A DNA stretch of 64,000 nt from NCBI GenBank assembly GCA_028583405.1, contig JAPTMU010000278.1:124001-188000 (forward strand). Direction: 5' to 3'. Shown one piece after another: positions 24,945 through 35,164 of the stretch (the first letter of the stretch is position 1; each line of letters begins with the position of its first letter). This stretch comes from Pogonophryne albipinna (taxonomy: Eukaryota > Chordata > Actinopteri > Perciformes > Artedidraconidae). Under the pieces are notes generated by a model. The model made no database searches, was not told where the DNA came from, and saw only the letters and a program-made list of their open reading frames with translations. The position numbers and the translations under genes are program-made.

Positions 24945-27900
24945 GTCGGAGGGAGGAGCTCTCAGTGGGTCGGAGGGAGGAGCTCTCAGTGGGTCGGAGG
25001 GAGGAGCTCTCTGTGGGTCGGGTGTTCCTCTCAGTGGGTCGGGTGTTCTCTGAGTGGGTCGGGTGTTCTCTCAGGTTCTCTCGGTCGGGGGTCTCGGTCG
25101 GGGGTCTCGGTCGGGGGTCTCGGACGGATCTCGGTCGGATCTCGGATCTCGGTCGGGGATCTCGGTCGGGGGTCTCGGTCGGGTCTCGGTCGGATCTCGG
25201 ATCTCGGTCGGGGGTCTCGGTCGGGTCTCGGTCGGGGGTCTCGGTCGGATCTCGGTCGGGGGTCTCGGTCGGGGATCTCGGTCGGGGGTCTCGGTCGGGT
25301 CTCGGTCGAGTCTCGGTCGGAGCCTCTGTCTGTCGGTCGGAGCTCCCCTCCTCTCTCTGTCTCTCTGTCGGTCGGAGCTCCTCTCTCTGTCTGTCGGAGC
25401 CGCTGTCTGTCTGTCGGAGCCTCTGTCTGTCGGTCGGAGCCTCTGTCTGTCTCTCTGTCGGTCGGAGGTACTCTCTCTGTCTGTCTGTCGGTCGGAGCTC
25501 TCGGTCGGGGGTCTCGGTCGGGGGTCTCGGTCGGATCTTGGTCGGGGGTCTCGGTCGGGGGTCTCGGTCGGGGGTCTCGGTCGGATCTCGGTCGGGGGTC
25601 TCGGTCGGGGGTCTCGGTCGGATCTCGGTCGGGGGTCTCGGTCGGGGGTCTCGGTCGGATCTCGGATCTCGGTCGGGGGTCTCGGTCGGGGGTCTCGGTC
25701 GGGGGTCTCGGTCGGATCTCGGTCGGGGGTCTCGGTCGGGGGTCTCGGTCGGATCTCGGTCGGGGTCTGCGATCTTTGGCGCCCCCCAGGTTGGGAACCA
25801 CTGCTCTAATGTAACTGTGTCCTCAATCAGCAGACTCTCAAATAAAGTTAGCAACTCACCCAAGATATTTTCTGCAACCAGCAACAAGAGTAAGAGTTTC
25901 TTCATTTCAAGTCCTGCTCATTCCTCTAATCTAAAGACATGCAGCCTTTCTCCTAGCTATATATGCAATCTGTGCTGTCGGAGGGAGGAGCTCTCAGTGG
26001 GTCGGAGGGAGGAGCTCTCAGTGGGTCGGGTGTTCCTCTCAGTGGGTCGGGTGTTCTCTCAGTGCGTCGGAGTCTCTCTCAGTGGGTCGGGTGTTCTCTG
26101 AGTGGGTCGGGTGTTCTCTCAGGTTCTCTCGGTCGGATCTCGGTCGGGGGTCTCGGTCGGGGGTCTCGGTCGGGGGTCTCGGACGGATCTCGGTCGGATC
26201 TCGGATCTCGGTCGGGGATCTCGGTCGGGGGTCTCGGTCGGGTCTCGGTCGGATCTCGGATCTCGGTCGGGGGTCTCGGTCGGGTCTCGGTCGGGGGTCT
26301 CGGTCGGATCTCGGTCGGGGGTCTCGGTCGGGGATCTCGGTCGGGGGTCTCGGTCGGGTCTCGGTCGAGTCTCGGTCGGAGCCTCTGTCTGTCGGTCGGA
26401 GCTCCCCTCCTCTCTCTGTCTCTCTGTCGGTCGTAGCTCCTCTCTCTGTCTGTCGGAGCCGCTGTCTGTCTGTTGGAGCCTCTGTCTGTGCGGTCGGAGC
26501 CTCTGTCTGTCGGTCGGAGCCTCTGTCTGTCGGTCGGAGCCTCTGTCTGTCGGTCGGAGCTCTCTCTGTGCGGTCGGAGCTCCCCTCCTCTCTCTGTCTG
26601 TCTGTCGGTCGGAGCTCCTCTCTCTGTCGGTCGGAGCCTCTGTCTGTCGGTCGGAGCCTCTGTCTGTCGGTCGGAGCTCTCTCTGTGCGGTCGGAGCTCC
26701 CCTCCTCTCTCTGTCTGTCTGTCGGTCGGAGCCTCTCTCTGTCGGTCGGAGCTCCTCTCTCTGTCGGTCGGAGCCTCTGTCGGTCGGAGCCTCTGTCTGT
26801 CGGAGCCTCTGTCTGTCGGTCGGAGCCTCTCTCTGTCGGTCGGAGCCTCTCTCTGTCGGTCGGAGCCTCTGTCGGTCGGAGCCTCTGTCTGTCGGTCGGA
26901 GCCTCTCTCTGTCGGTCGGAGCCTCTCTCTGTGCGGTCGGAGCTCTCCTCCTCTCTCTGTCTGTCTGTCGGTCGGAGCTCCTCTCTCTCTCGGTCGGAGC
27001 TCCGTCGGGGGTCTCGGTCGGGGGTCTCGGTCGGAGCCTCTGTCTGTGCGAGCTCCCCTCCTCTCTCTGTCGGTCGGAGCTCTCTCTGTGCGGTCGGAGC
27101 TCCCCTCCTCTCTCTGTCTCTCTGTCGGTCGGAGCTCCTCTCTCTGTCTGTCTGTCGGTCGGAGCTCTCGGTCGGGGGTCTCGGTCGGGGGTCTCTGTCG
27201 GATCTCGGTCAGGGGTCTCGGTCGGGGGTCTCGGTCGGATCTCGGTCGGGGGTCTCGGTCGGGGGTCTCGGTCGGATCTCGGTCGGGGGTCTCGGTCGGG
27301 GGTCTCGGTCGGATCTCGGATCTCGGTCGGGGGTCTCGGTCGGGGGTCTCGGTCGGGGGTCTCGGTCGGGGGTCTAGGTCGGAACTCGGTCTCTCAGGTT
27401 CTCTCGGTCGGATCTCGGTCGGGGGTCTCGCTCGGGGGTCTCGGTCAGGGGTCTCGGACGGATCTCGGTCGGATCTCGGATCTCGGTCGGGGATCTCGGT
27501 CGGGGGTCTCGGTCGGGTCTCGGTCGGATCTCGGATCTCGGTCGGGTCTCGGTCGGGGGTCTCGGTCGAGTCTCGGTCGGAGCCTCTCTCTGTCGGTCGG
27601 AGCCTCTGTCTGTCGGTCGGAGCCTCTGTCTGTCGGAGCCTCTGTATGTCGGTCGGAGCCTCTGTCTGTGCGGTCGGAGCTCCCCTCCTCTCTCTGTCTG
27701 TCTGTCGGTCGGAGCTCCTCTCTCTGTCTGTCTGTCGGTCGGAGCTCTCTCTGTGCGGTCGGAGCTCCCCTCCTCTCTCTGTCTGTCTGTCGGTCGGAGC
27801 TCCTCTCTCTGTCGGTCGGAGCTCCTCTCTCTGTCGGTCGGAGCCTCTGTCTGTCGGTCGGAGCCTCTGTCTGTCGGAGCCTCTGTCTGTCGGTCGGAGC

Positions 27901-28389
27901 CTCTCTCTGTCGGTCGGAGCCTCTGTCGGTCGGAGCCTCTGTCGGTCGGAGCCTCTCTCTGTCGGTCGGAGCCTCTGTCTATGCGGTCGGAGCTCCCCTC
28001 CTCTCTCCGTCTCTCTGTCGGTCGGAGCTCTCTCTGTGCGGTCGGAGCTCCCCTCCTCTCTCTGTCTCTCTGTCGGTCGGAGCTCCTCTCTCTGTCTGTC
28101 TGTCGGTCGGAGCTCCTCTCTCTCTCGGTCGGAGCTCCGTAGGGGGTCTCGGTCGGGGGTCTCGGTCGGATCTCGGTCGGGGGTCTCGGTCGGGGGTCTC
28201 GGTCGGGGGTCTCGGTCGGATCTCGGTCGGGGGTCTCGGTCGGGGGTCTCGGTCGGGGGTCTCGGTCGGGGGTCTCGGTCGGGCCTCTGTCTGTGCGGTC
28301 TGAGCTCCCCTCCTCTCTCTGTCTCTCTGTCGGTCGGAGCCTCTGTCTGTCGGTCGGAGCCTCTCTCTGTCGGTCGGAGCTCCCCTCCT
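24945..28389. repeat. GC-rich composite minisatellite, G-rich strand orientation (left arm)
   Basis: Same unit types as 20,230-24,205 but inverted: TCGGTCGGGGGTCTC 13-bp units, CGGTCGGAGCCTCTGTCTGT units and AGTGGGTCGGGTGTTCTCTC units. The G5 runs every 13 bp make the plus strand a candidate for G-quadruplex formation. A third first-exon copy interrupts it at 25,768-25,980. Confidence 0.9.
25860..25968 (-). other. Orphan promoter and signal-peptide exon, copy 3
   Basis: Third copy, minus strand: ATG at 25,905, donor after 25,860, TATA-like GCTATATATGC at about 25,957-25,967. The adjoining element end and minisatellite junction (GGTCTGCGATC) are the same as in copy 1, so copies 1 and 3 are a mirrored pair about the foldback. 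Confidence 0.6.
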
Positions 28390-28447
28390 ATGGCAAGCCA
28401 TTTGAGTATTTATTCAATTTCCTTGATATCAGACGGCAGCGACCTAC

Positions 28448-29049
28448 ACTAGTTGGCTCTTTGATTTCACTTGTTAGATATATGGTCAAACTAGTTAGGC
28501 ACTCTGCTTTACTAGTTAAATAAAACATTTCACTAGTCGCTCTTTTTCAGCAACTAGTGGCACTTTTGTCCGACTAGTTACCACGTATGCCTTACTAGTG
28601 ACGCCAAGAGCATCACTAGTAACGCCAAAGTCCCAACGTGTAAGCTTTTTGATGAACTAGTGGCCCTCTGACCGTACTAGTGACCCTAAAAGTCTTACAA
28701 GTTAACTAGTGCGCTGCAAAATCTCTGACATGTTAACTAGTCACACAAAAGAAGCACAACTAGTTAACTAGTGGCAAACATTTGTCTGCACTAGTTAACT
28801 AGTCGCACCCAGAATAACTCACTAGTTAACTAGTAAAGGCAAAAAGTTCACTAGTTAACTAGTCGACGCCTCTTTTGACCTTACTAGTTAACTAGTGGGG
28901 CTCAAAATGTCTACACGTTAACTAGTGAACCCTTTGCCCTTTACTAGTTAACTAGTGAGATGCATTTAAATTCCACTAGTAAACTAGTGAGGCTTAAAAT
29001 GTTCACTAGTTGTACTAGTGGATCCCAAATGTGCACTAGTCACACTAGT
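28448..29049. repeat. Phased ACNNGT array, outer end of left copy
   Basis: Twelve single sites have their last base at 28453, 28474, 28495, 28516, 28537, 28558, 28578, 28599, 28620, 28641, 28661 and 28681, a spacing of 20-21 bp. Twelve paired sites follow, with the first half-site ending at 28702, 28733, 28764, 28795, 28826, 28855, 28888, 28918, 28948, 28980, 29010 and 29040 (spacing 29-33, mean 30.7). Most sites are ACTAGT. Variants ACTTGT, ACGTGT, ACATGT, ACACGT and ACAAGT keep AC and GT. The spacers are unique sequence. Confidence 0.92.
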
Positions 29050-29867
29050 TGCACAGAATGCTAATGAGGAGGAGGGGAAAGAATGCATCGAGGTCTCCTA
29101 TTGGCCCTAAGCTATAGAGCGCCACCCAGCCCAAATAGTTTATTTAAGAGCTTAAATACACTGTTTTAAAATACAGTAATACGACCATATTTACACAAAT
29201 ATAAAACAAAATTATTTGTGTAATTATGATCATATGATTGTATATCAAATTAGGTAAGAACATTGAAGACTTTCTTAAAATTAGAAACGTGCCTGAGGAC
29301 TGCAGACAGGAATATAGATCCTCTTTAAAACATTTTATTAAGCTGCAATTTGAAAGGTGCTGGATTAGAATGGCACTGTGATAACAGAGGGACATTAGTG
29401 ATGGATAGAAAGAGGAAGAAACCCTCTTCAGATCACAGCTTTGAGAGATCGTCGTGACTTCCGTAAATATTAGTCTAAGGCAAAATATGGAGAGGTTGTT
29501 TATCTTCATACGGATCTATCGTTACCCTGATTTTAAGATCTGTCCAGTGTTTCAGCTTTATTCATTTCATGAGCACCGCTGATAAAATGTCCCACGATCA
29601 CTTCCTCTACTTTTGTGTCACGAGTGCCGGTGTTCTCACACACAAGCGTGCGCACATTCGCACCAACACACACACACACAAAGCGGAACAAAGCAGAAGC
29701 ATAAACATGTATATTTCTAGGCAAAACACACACTGACTGACTTCCCACGGACAATATGTTAACAGTAGGCACTAAATACCCGACTGATGCACCTCACGTA
29801 TTCGAGACGTTGCTAAAAAACATTGCAGGAGAACGCCCCCTCAGGCTCTCCCTCACAGAGCTGAACT
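29050..29867. other. Internal region of left copy, no gene seen
   Basis: Corresponds to 48,170-48,965 in the right copy with about 1-1.5% difference. An open frame of 121 codons (29,509-29,144) is present in both copies but has no recognisable domain and is AT-biased. I do not call it a gene. Confidence 0.45.
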
Positions 29868-29920
29868 GACCAATCAGAATCTGGGTCCCGCCTGCTTTAT
29901 TTGCATATATAGGCTCACTA
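29868..29920 (+). promoter_or_regulatory. Integrase promoter, retained in the deleted left copy
   Basis: In order: CCAATCAGAATCTGG (CCAAT box), TTTATTTGCATATATAGG (octamer ATTTGCAT overlapping a TATA box). In the right copy the same block lies about 145 bp upstream of the integrase ATG. Here the downstream coding exons are deleted. Confidence 0.6.
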
Positions 29921-29921
29921 G

Positions 29922-29978
29922 TGAACGTGTATGGCCTTCACGTTCACTAGTGAGCCATATGAACTGCAACTAGTTAAC
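29922..29978. promoter_or_regulatory. ACTAGT cluster in the integrase leader (left copy)
   Basis: CACTAGTGAACGTGTATGGC is followed by its inverted partner TTCACGTTCACTAGTGAGCC. Then comes one full ACTAGTTAACTAGT site. The cluster sits immediately 3' of the TATA box, so it would fall in the transcript leader or at the start site. Confidence 0.7.
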
Positions 29979-30051
29979 TAGTGGATGCATATCGGTCTCC
30001 TATTGGCTCTTAAGCCCATCAATCTTCACAGAAGTTCAAACACAAACATGG

Positions 30052-30745
30052 AATCCCAGAAATATGTGTTAATATTTGATTTTCACAGAGCATGCGCCCC
30101 TTAAGCCCCGCCCCCGAGCTCCCACTCTCGGCTCAGTGGAATGAATGGAGACAGAAAATAAATCTAGATTCGGCTTTTAGTGCATTTTACAACTTTAAGG
30201 ACTTAATGATTATAATAAGGGCTATCAAATAGTTCATACTGAAATACTGAATGAACTTTACTTTTGAAATGATTTCTCACAAAAACCTTTCTAAATTATA
30301 GTAAATTATTAAAAAGTTTTAGTCAATATGTTTTTCTGCCTAAAATAGTTTGAAATTGAACGTAAACTATATGAAACACCAGATGCATGGCAATTAACCC
30401 ATTTTTGCCCGCTATTTAAATTGACTTTGGTTAGTTAATAAAAATATTGATATTATATATATATATAGCATATAATTGATGCAGTCTTTCTGAACACTTT
30501 TTAAAAAAAATACTGCAAATGAAGAATATTTAAATTGTCTGCACAGATAGTGCCCAGAAATTGTCTGCACAGATAGTGCAGTTGAAAAGATTTGTGGAAG
30601 GATAAATTCTTCATGGGCTTCAATGGCTCTCTAGATATAGGGCGTTGTATGGTTGCTTGTATTATCCTCAGATAGTGGTTTGTTTAAATAACTAGTGACA
30701 TTTTAATAAATATTGCAAAAAAGGGTTCCAAAAAAGGCATATATA
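30052..30745. other. GC-box region and left-copy-only sequence
   Basis: 30,104-30,118 holds AAGCCCCGCCCCCGAG, a GC box shared with the region upstream of the HECT gene in the right copy. From about 30,165 to 30,745 the sequence has no counterpart in the right arm, where a Tc1 element stands instead. No gene is seen. Confidence 0.55.
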
Positions 30746-31379
30746 TATATAACCTGGCCGGCTTAGCCAGTGTGTATTTCTTCAAGCACCACAAGATTCA
30801 TAGTTTATAAAGTACAAATCAGGGCTATTGATTGTGTCATTTCTCCAAACACATACAGTAAAAATGCCTGTTTTTGAAGCCTTAAAATGGTGCAGGAAAA
30901 GGACTTTACATTGGGTTATACTTAAAGACAGAACTATTCAGTTAAGACAAGAGAAAAAGGAAAGAGAATTGTTATAATGGGTGATTTAACATTAATGACA
31001 GACATAATATGAAGGTCCCTGGCACTCAGACTCTAGAGGGGTCATGATGTGATCATGGGGCATCACCCTTACAGCATCAGGACAATATCATATGGAGTCA
31101 GAAACTGGAAGTGTGCTGGAGGCGTTGACTGGGACTGATGGAAGGATGAGGCTGATGAGACTGAAGAATCTGCGAGGAATGAACTAGCGGCTGAGAAATA
31201 ATCATATATTAAAAGACAGCAGCATCATAAGAAGCCAACAAGAGTGACAGAGTGTGTCAGTGTGCTGAAGGATAGATCAGCTAGCCAGACTCTAAAGACT
31301 TTCCAAGGTGTAAAATGCTGCTGCCAGACTACTGACTGGAAGTATTGCTGGTATCATGTCCACCATATCCTCTTAAAAT

Positions 31380-31985
31380 ACTCTGTCCAACAATATCAGT
31401 CTCATGAAGAAAGGTTTTTTAACGCTTATTCAAAATAGCAGAGAAACATGCATTCTTGTTCTCAGGAGGGGACATTAACAGAGGATTGATGGAAAAGTAC
31501 ACAGTAAGTACTTCATAGTACTTGTGGGGTAGTTTCACTAGTACTGACAGGATCCAACAAGTCCAACAGGATCAATCTCACGAAGAACTAATGGCAACAA
31601 AAAAGAATTCCCTCATCAAACTAAGCAGAAGTGGCTTGATTTTGTTCTCAGCAGCGGACTTTGACAGAGTATTTCTCAAAAAATACACAGTAAAAGTACT
31701 TCAATGTATTGTAAGTAGTAGGCTAACTAATACAAAGTCAAACAGTATCAATTTCATTAAGAACTAATGGTAAAATTATATTTTTATCATTCATCAAAGA
31801 CAGCAGAAAACATGCATTATGTACTATGGAGGGGACTCTGACAGAGGATTACTCACAAAGTACACAGTAAAAGTACTTCATTTTATTTCTGGTAGAATTC
31901 AAACTAGAACCGAGTCACAGTGTCAGTTTCTTAAGAACTTGTGGTAACAAATATTTGTATCACTCATCAAATATAGCAGGAATAA
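31380..31985. repeat. Diverged tandem repeat, unit about 178 bp, left copy
   Basis: Four units start near 31,380, 31,560, 31,738 and 31,915. Shared blocks include TACACAGTAAAAGTACTTCA and a variable TCAATTTCATTAAGAACTAA. The mirror lies at about 35,165-35,765. Confidence 0.7.
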
Positions 31986-32591
31986 TGAAGAGCAGCTGAT
32001 TTGAAAAAACAAACTCGAGAGACGGCGGAGTGACCGCAGTGCAGAACCGCTGTATAGTATAAATCTCCTAACAATGTTTTCCATTTTAGACAGAGGCTTA
32101 TTATATTTACAGCCCTTAATAACATCCATTCTCTGGGCTCAATATGTATCTTGGCCGTTTTCGTTGTGATCGCTAAATTCCACTTGTTTATAATAATCAC
32201 CGGTCCTTCAGCAGGATACTGCAGTGATTACAAGTGTGATTTTAGCAAACGAGTGCTTTGTTTTGAAATCACTTCCGTGAGTTTGGCCCCGCCCCTCGCT
32301 CCAAGGACCATTTGATCATTTAGTAAGGCAAAAAGCAAAAAGCAAAAACGCTTCTCAGACGCTCTTCCGTTTACGTGTTTAATAAAGAAAAACGATTGGA
32401 CGGTAGATACACGGATTCTCCACGTCAGAGACCTATATTTTAATTTCTTCCATCAAACTTTAAAAATGGCAAACGGCATGTTTTTAAAGATTTAATCTTT
32501 TAAGAAACAAAATATCAACTTTGAACAGAAGGGTTTAAACACACGTTTTTAATGCAAATAAACTTGAACTTATATATATATATATTATATA

Positions 32592-32632
<41 letters not shown>

Positions 32633-32867
32633 CATATATATGCAAGTATTGCTAATGCAATTGTTTTTTAAGTTTTTGTACATAGTCTCAAATGTTTAAA
32701 TTGTTTATGGAGGCATTACAATTTAAGACTGATAAATTAACACTGAAACTACTGTTTTTTTTTGCATTAAGTCATACTGGGATGTTTGCTGAAATTGATT
32801 TTATGTGGTACAGCCCTACCTAGAAAAAAAAACACCAGCCGCCACTGCTTAAAAGGCTCTTCACTCA
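31986..32867. other. Internal region of left copy with (TA)n tract
   Basis: AT-rich, with a TA repeat at 32,572-32,640. I see no gene. Sampled stretches differ from the right copy by about 6%. Confidence 0.45.
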
Positions 32868-32925
32868 GTTTGGACACTGACCAATCAAAATCGGGGTCCC
32901 GCCTGCTTCATTTGCCTATGGCTGA
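32868..32925 (+). promoter_or_regulatory. Second CCAAT/octamer-like block beside the axis array (left copy)
   Basis: GACCAATCAAAATCGGGGTC and CCGCCTGCTTCATTTGC closely resemble the integrase promoter block at 29,868, in the same direction. The TATA box is not conserved here (TATGGC). The right-arm version (34,186-34,238) keeps the ATTTGCAT octamer. It points toward the palindrome axis. Confidence 0.45.
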
Positions 32926-34180
32926 CTAGTTAACGTGTTGGCCATATGAACGGCAACTAGTTAACTAGTGGATGCATATTGCAGCATACACGTTAACTAG
33001 TGAAGGCAAAATGTTCACTAGTTAACTAGTTGAAGCCTGTTTTGGTCTTCTAAGCTGACTAGTGAGGCTCAAAATGTGCACTAGTTAACTAGTGAGGTCC
33101 AAATTGTCCACTATATGCACTAGTACAATTGTTTTGACCTTACTAGTTAACTAGTTACACACACTTTAGCTCACTAGTTAACTAGTGAAGCCTTAGAGGA
33201 GTCACTAGTAAACTAGTGACACAGATGTTGTTCTTACTAGTTAACTAGTGGAAGGGCATTTTTTCTCACTAGTCAGGTTCTGTTATAAACATGTTAGACT
33301 TTGACCTTACATGTTACACATTTTTCTTACATGTAAGGCCTTCCCTTCGACTAGTTTGGCTTTTTTCGCACTAGTGAGCAACTGTATGCAACTAGTTAGC
33401 TATTGATTTAACATGTATGGCTTTTTCCAGAACTAGTGGATATGTTCAACCCACTAGTTGTGCTTTTGTTCTCTCTAGTTCAACACAATGACTTACTAGT
33501 TGACGTGTACGTGCAACTAGTTAACTAGTGAATTGTTTCAAAGTCATACATGTTGACTAGTGCATTTTTTGACACATCACTAGTTAACTAGTTGCACGTA
33601 CACGTCAACTAGTAAGTCATTGTGTTGAACTAGAGAGAACAAAAGCACAACTAGTGGGTTGAAAATATCCACTAGTTCTGGAAAAAGCCATACATGTTAA
33701 ATCAATAGCTAACTAGTTGCATACAGTTGCTCACTAGTGCGAAAAAAGCCAAACTAGTCGAAGGGAAGGCCTTACATGTAAGAAAAATGTGTAACATGTA
33801 AGGTCAAAGTCTAACATGTTTATAACAGAACCTGACTAGTGAGAAAAAATGCCTTCCACTAGTTAACTAGTAAGACAAACATCGGTGTCACTAGTTTACT
33901 AGTGACTCCTCTAAGGCTTCACTAGTTAACTAGTGAGCTAAATTGTGTGTAACTAGTTAACTAGTAAGGTCAAAACAATTGTACTAGTGCATATAGTGGA
34001 CAATTTGGACCTCACTAGTTAACTAGTGCACATTTTGAGCCTCACTAGTCAGCTTAGAAGACCAAAACAGGCTTCAACTAGTTAACTAGTGAACATTTTG
34101 CCTTCACTAGTTAACATGTAAGCTGCAATATGTATCCACTAGTTAACTAGTTGCCGTTCATATGGCCAACACGTTAACTA
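32926..34180. repeat. Axis array: phased ACNNGT sites spanning the palindrome centre
   Basis: Counting rightwards from the axis, paired sites lie at 33548-33561 (ACATGTTGACTAGT, the axis), 33579-33592 and 33600-33613. Single sites end at 33634 (degenerate), 33655, 33676, 33697, 33717, 33738, 33758, 33779, 33799, 33819 and 33840, a spacing of 20-21 bp. Mostly paired sites follow, with first half ending at 33863, 33895, 33926, 33957, 33988, 34019, 34049, 34082, 34111, 34143 and 34174 (29-33 bp). The left side mirrors this. The order, single sites outside and paired sites inside, is the same as in the outer arrays. Confidence 0.92.
33532..33576. other. Asymmetric 45-bp centre of the palindrome
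   Basis: The only stretch between the arms that is not itself mirrored. Its midpoint (33,554) coincides with the midpoint of the central paired site ACATGTTGACTAGT. Confidence 0.85.
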
Positions 34181-34185
34181 GTCAG

Positions 34186-34238
34186 CCATATGCAAATGAA
34201 GCAGGCGGGACCCAGATTTTGATTGGTCAGTGTCCAAA
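34186..34238 (-). promoter_or_regulatory. CCAAT/octamer block beside the axis array (right copy)
   Basis: On the minus strand: GACCAATCAAAATCTGGGTC, then CTTCATTTGCATATGGCT. It shares the CCAAT box, the GGTCCCGCCTGCTT core and the octamer with the integrase promoter. It faces the axis, with no gene downstream of it before the centre. Confidence 0.45.
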
Positions 34239-35160
34239 CTGAGTGAAGAGCCTTATAAGCAGTGGCGGCTGGTGTTTTTTTTTTCTAGGTAGGGCTGTAC
34301 CACATGCAATGAATTTCAGCAAACATCCCAGTATGACTTAATGCAAAAAAAACAGTAGTTTCAGTGTTAATTTATCAGTCTTAAATTGTAATGCCTCCAT
34401 AAACAATTTAAACATTTGAGACTATGTACAAAAACTTAAAAAACAATTGCATTAGCAATACTTGCATGTATATGTATGTATATATATATATATATATGAT
34501 GTATATCATATATATATAAGTTGAAGTTTATTTGCATTAAAAACGTGTGTTTAAACCCTTCTGTTCAAAGTTGATATTTTGTTTCTTAAAAGATTAAATC
34601 TTTAAAAACATGCTGTTTGCCATTTTTAAAGTTTGATGGAAGAAATTAAAATATAGGTCACTGCCGTGGAGCTTTAGGCCTGCAATGCTTTAAAACAAAT
34701 GTTTTAGTTGTTTCAGTTTTGAAGAGTGATATGGATGTTAAATACACACATTAGTATGAATAATCTTAAACAAGAACAGGATCTTGAACCATGATAATCT
34801 GTGTATCTACCGTCCAATTGTTTTTCTTTATTAAACACATAAACAGAAGAGCATTTGAGAGGCCTTTTTGCTTTTTACCTTACTAAATGGTCTAATTGTC
34901 ATTGGAGCGAGGGGCGAAACTCACGGAAGTGATTTCAAAACAAAAGCGGTGATAATATTATAAACAAAAGGAAACAAGGTGAATTTAGCGATCACAACGA
35001 AAACGGCCAAGACACACATTGAGCCCAGAGAATGGATGTTACTAAGGCTGTAAATATAATAAGCCTGTGTCTAAACTGGACAACATTGTTAGGAGATTTA
35101 AACTATACAGCGGTTCTGCACTGCGGTCACTCAGCCGCCTCTCGAGTTTGTTTTTTCAAA
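34239..35160. other. Internal region of right copy, no gene seen
   Basis: Mirror of the 32,000-32,870 region with a (TA)n tract at about 34,466-34,520, and with about 140 bp (34,660-34,800) absent from the left copy. No coding region is supported. Confidence 0.45.
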
Positions 35161-35164
35161 TCAG

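Larger units (their letters stand above)
9748..33531 (+). repeat. Left arm of giant palindrome
   Basis: This arm matches the reverse complement of the right arm throughout: 9,748-20,230 with 53,540-64,000, 28,390-30,050 with 47,978-49,645, 30,050-30,165 with 37,985-38,102, and 30,745-33,531 with 33,577-36,400. The minisatellite (20,230-28,389) is rearranged relative to the right arm. The outer limit cannot be set, since the matching right arm runs off the window. Confidence 0.95.
28390..33554 (-). mobile_element. Deletion derivative of the ACNNGT-array element (left copy)
   Basis: About 5.1 kb bounded by an ACNNGT array at each end. It matches the right copy except for a 9.87-kb internal gap at about 30,048, where right-copy bases 38,103 and 47,975 are joined over a shared CCAT. 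It keeps both arrays, the integrase promoter and the GC-box region, but no coding exon. It would need a transposase supplied in trans. Exact outer ends are not fixed, since no terminal inverted repeat or target duplication could be recognised. Confidence 0.7.

Noticed and set aside
20124..28452. Very long open frames (up to 1,350 codons) on both strands
   Set aside because: They overlap in several phases and on both strands and encode only Arg/Asp/Pro or Ser/Gly/Val repeats. The minisatellite units simply lack stops.
28448..29049. CRISPR-like array
   Set aside because: Regular repeats with unique spacers look similar, but the repeat is a 6- or 14-bp palindrome, the spacing is 21 or 31 bp, the spacers are identical in both arms, and the host is a vertebrate with no cas genes.
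29144..29772. Small proteins of 121 and 79 codons present in both arms
   Set aside because: No recognisable domain, AT-driven composition. Conservation is explained by the duplication itself. The second is equally readable only because of the CA-rich tract.
33532..33576. Centre as a terminal inverted repeat with target duplication
   Set aside because: I found no matching sequence at the outer ends near 28,390-28,447 and no duplicated flank.
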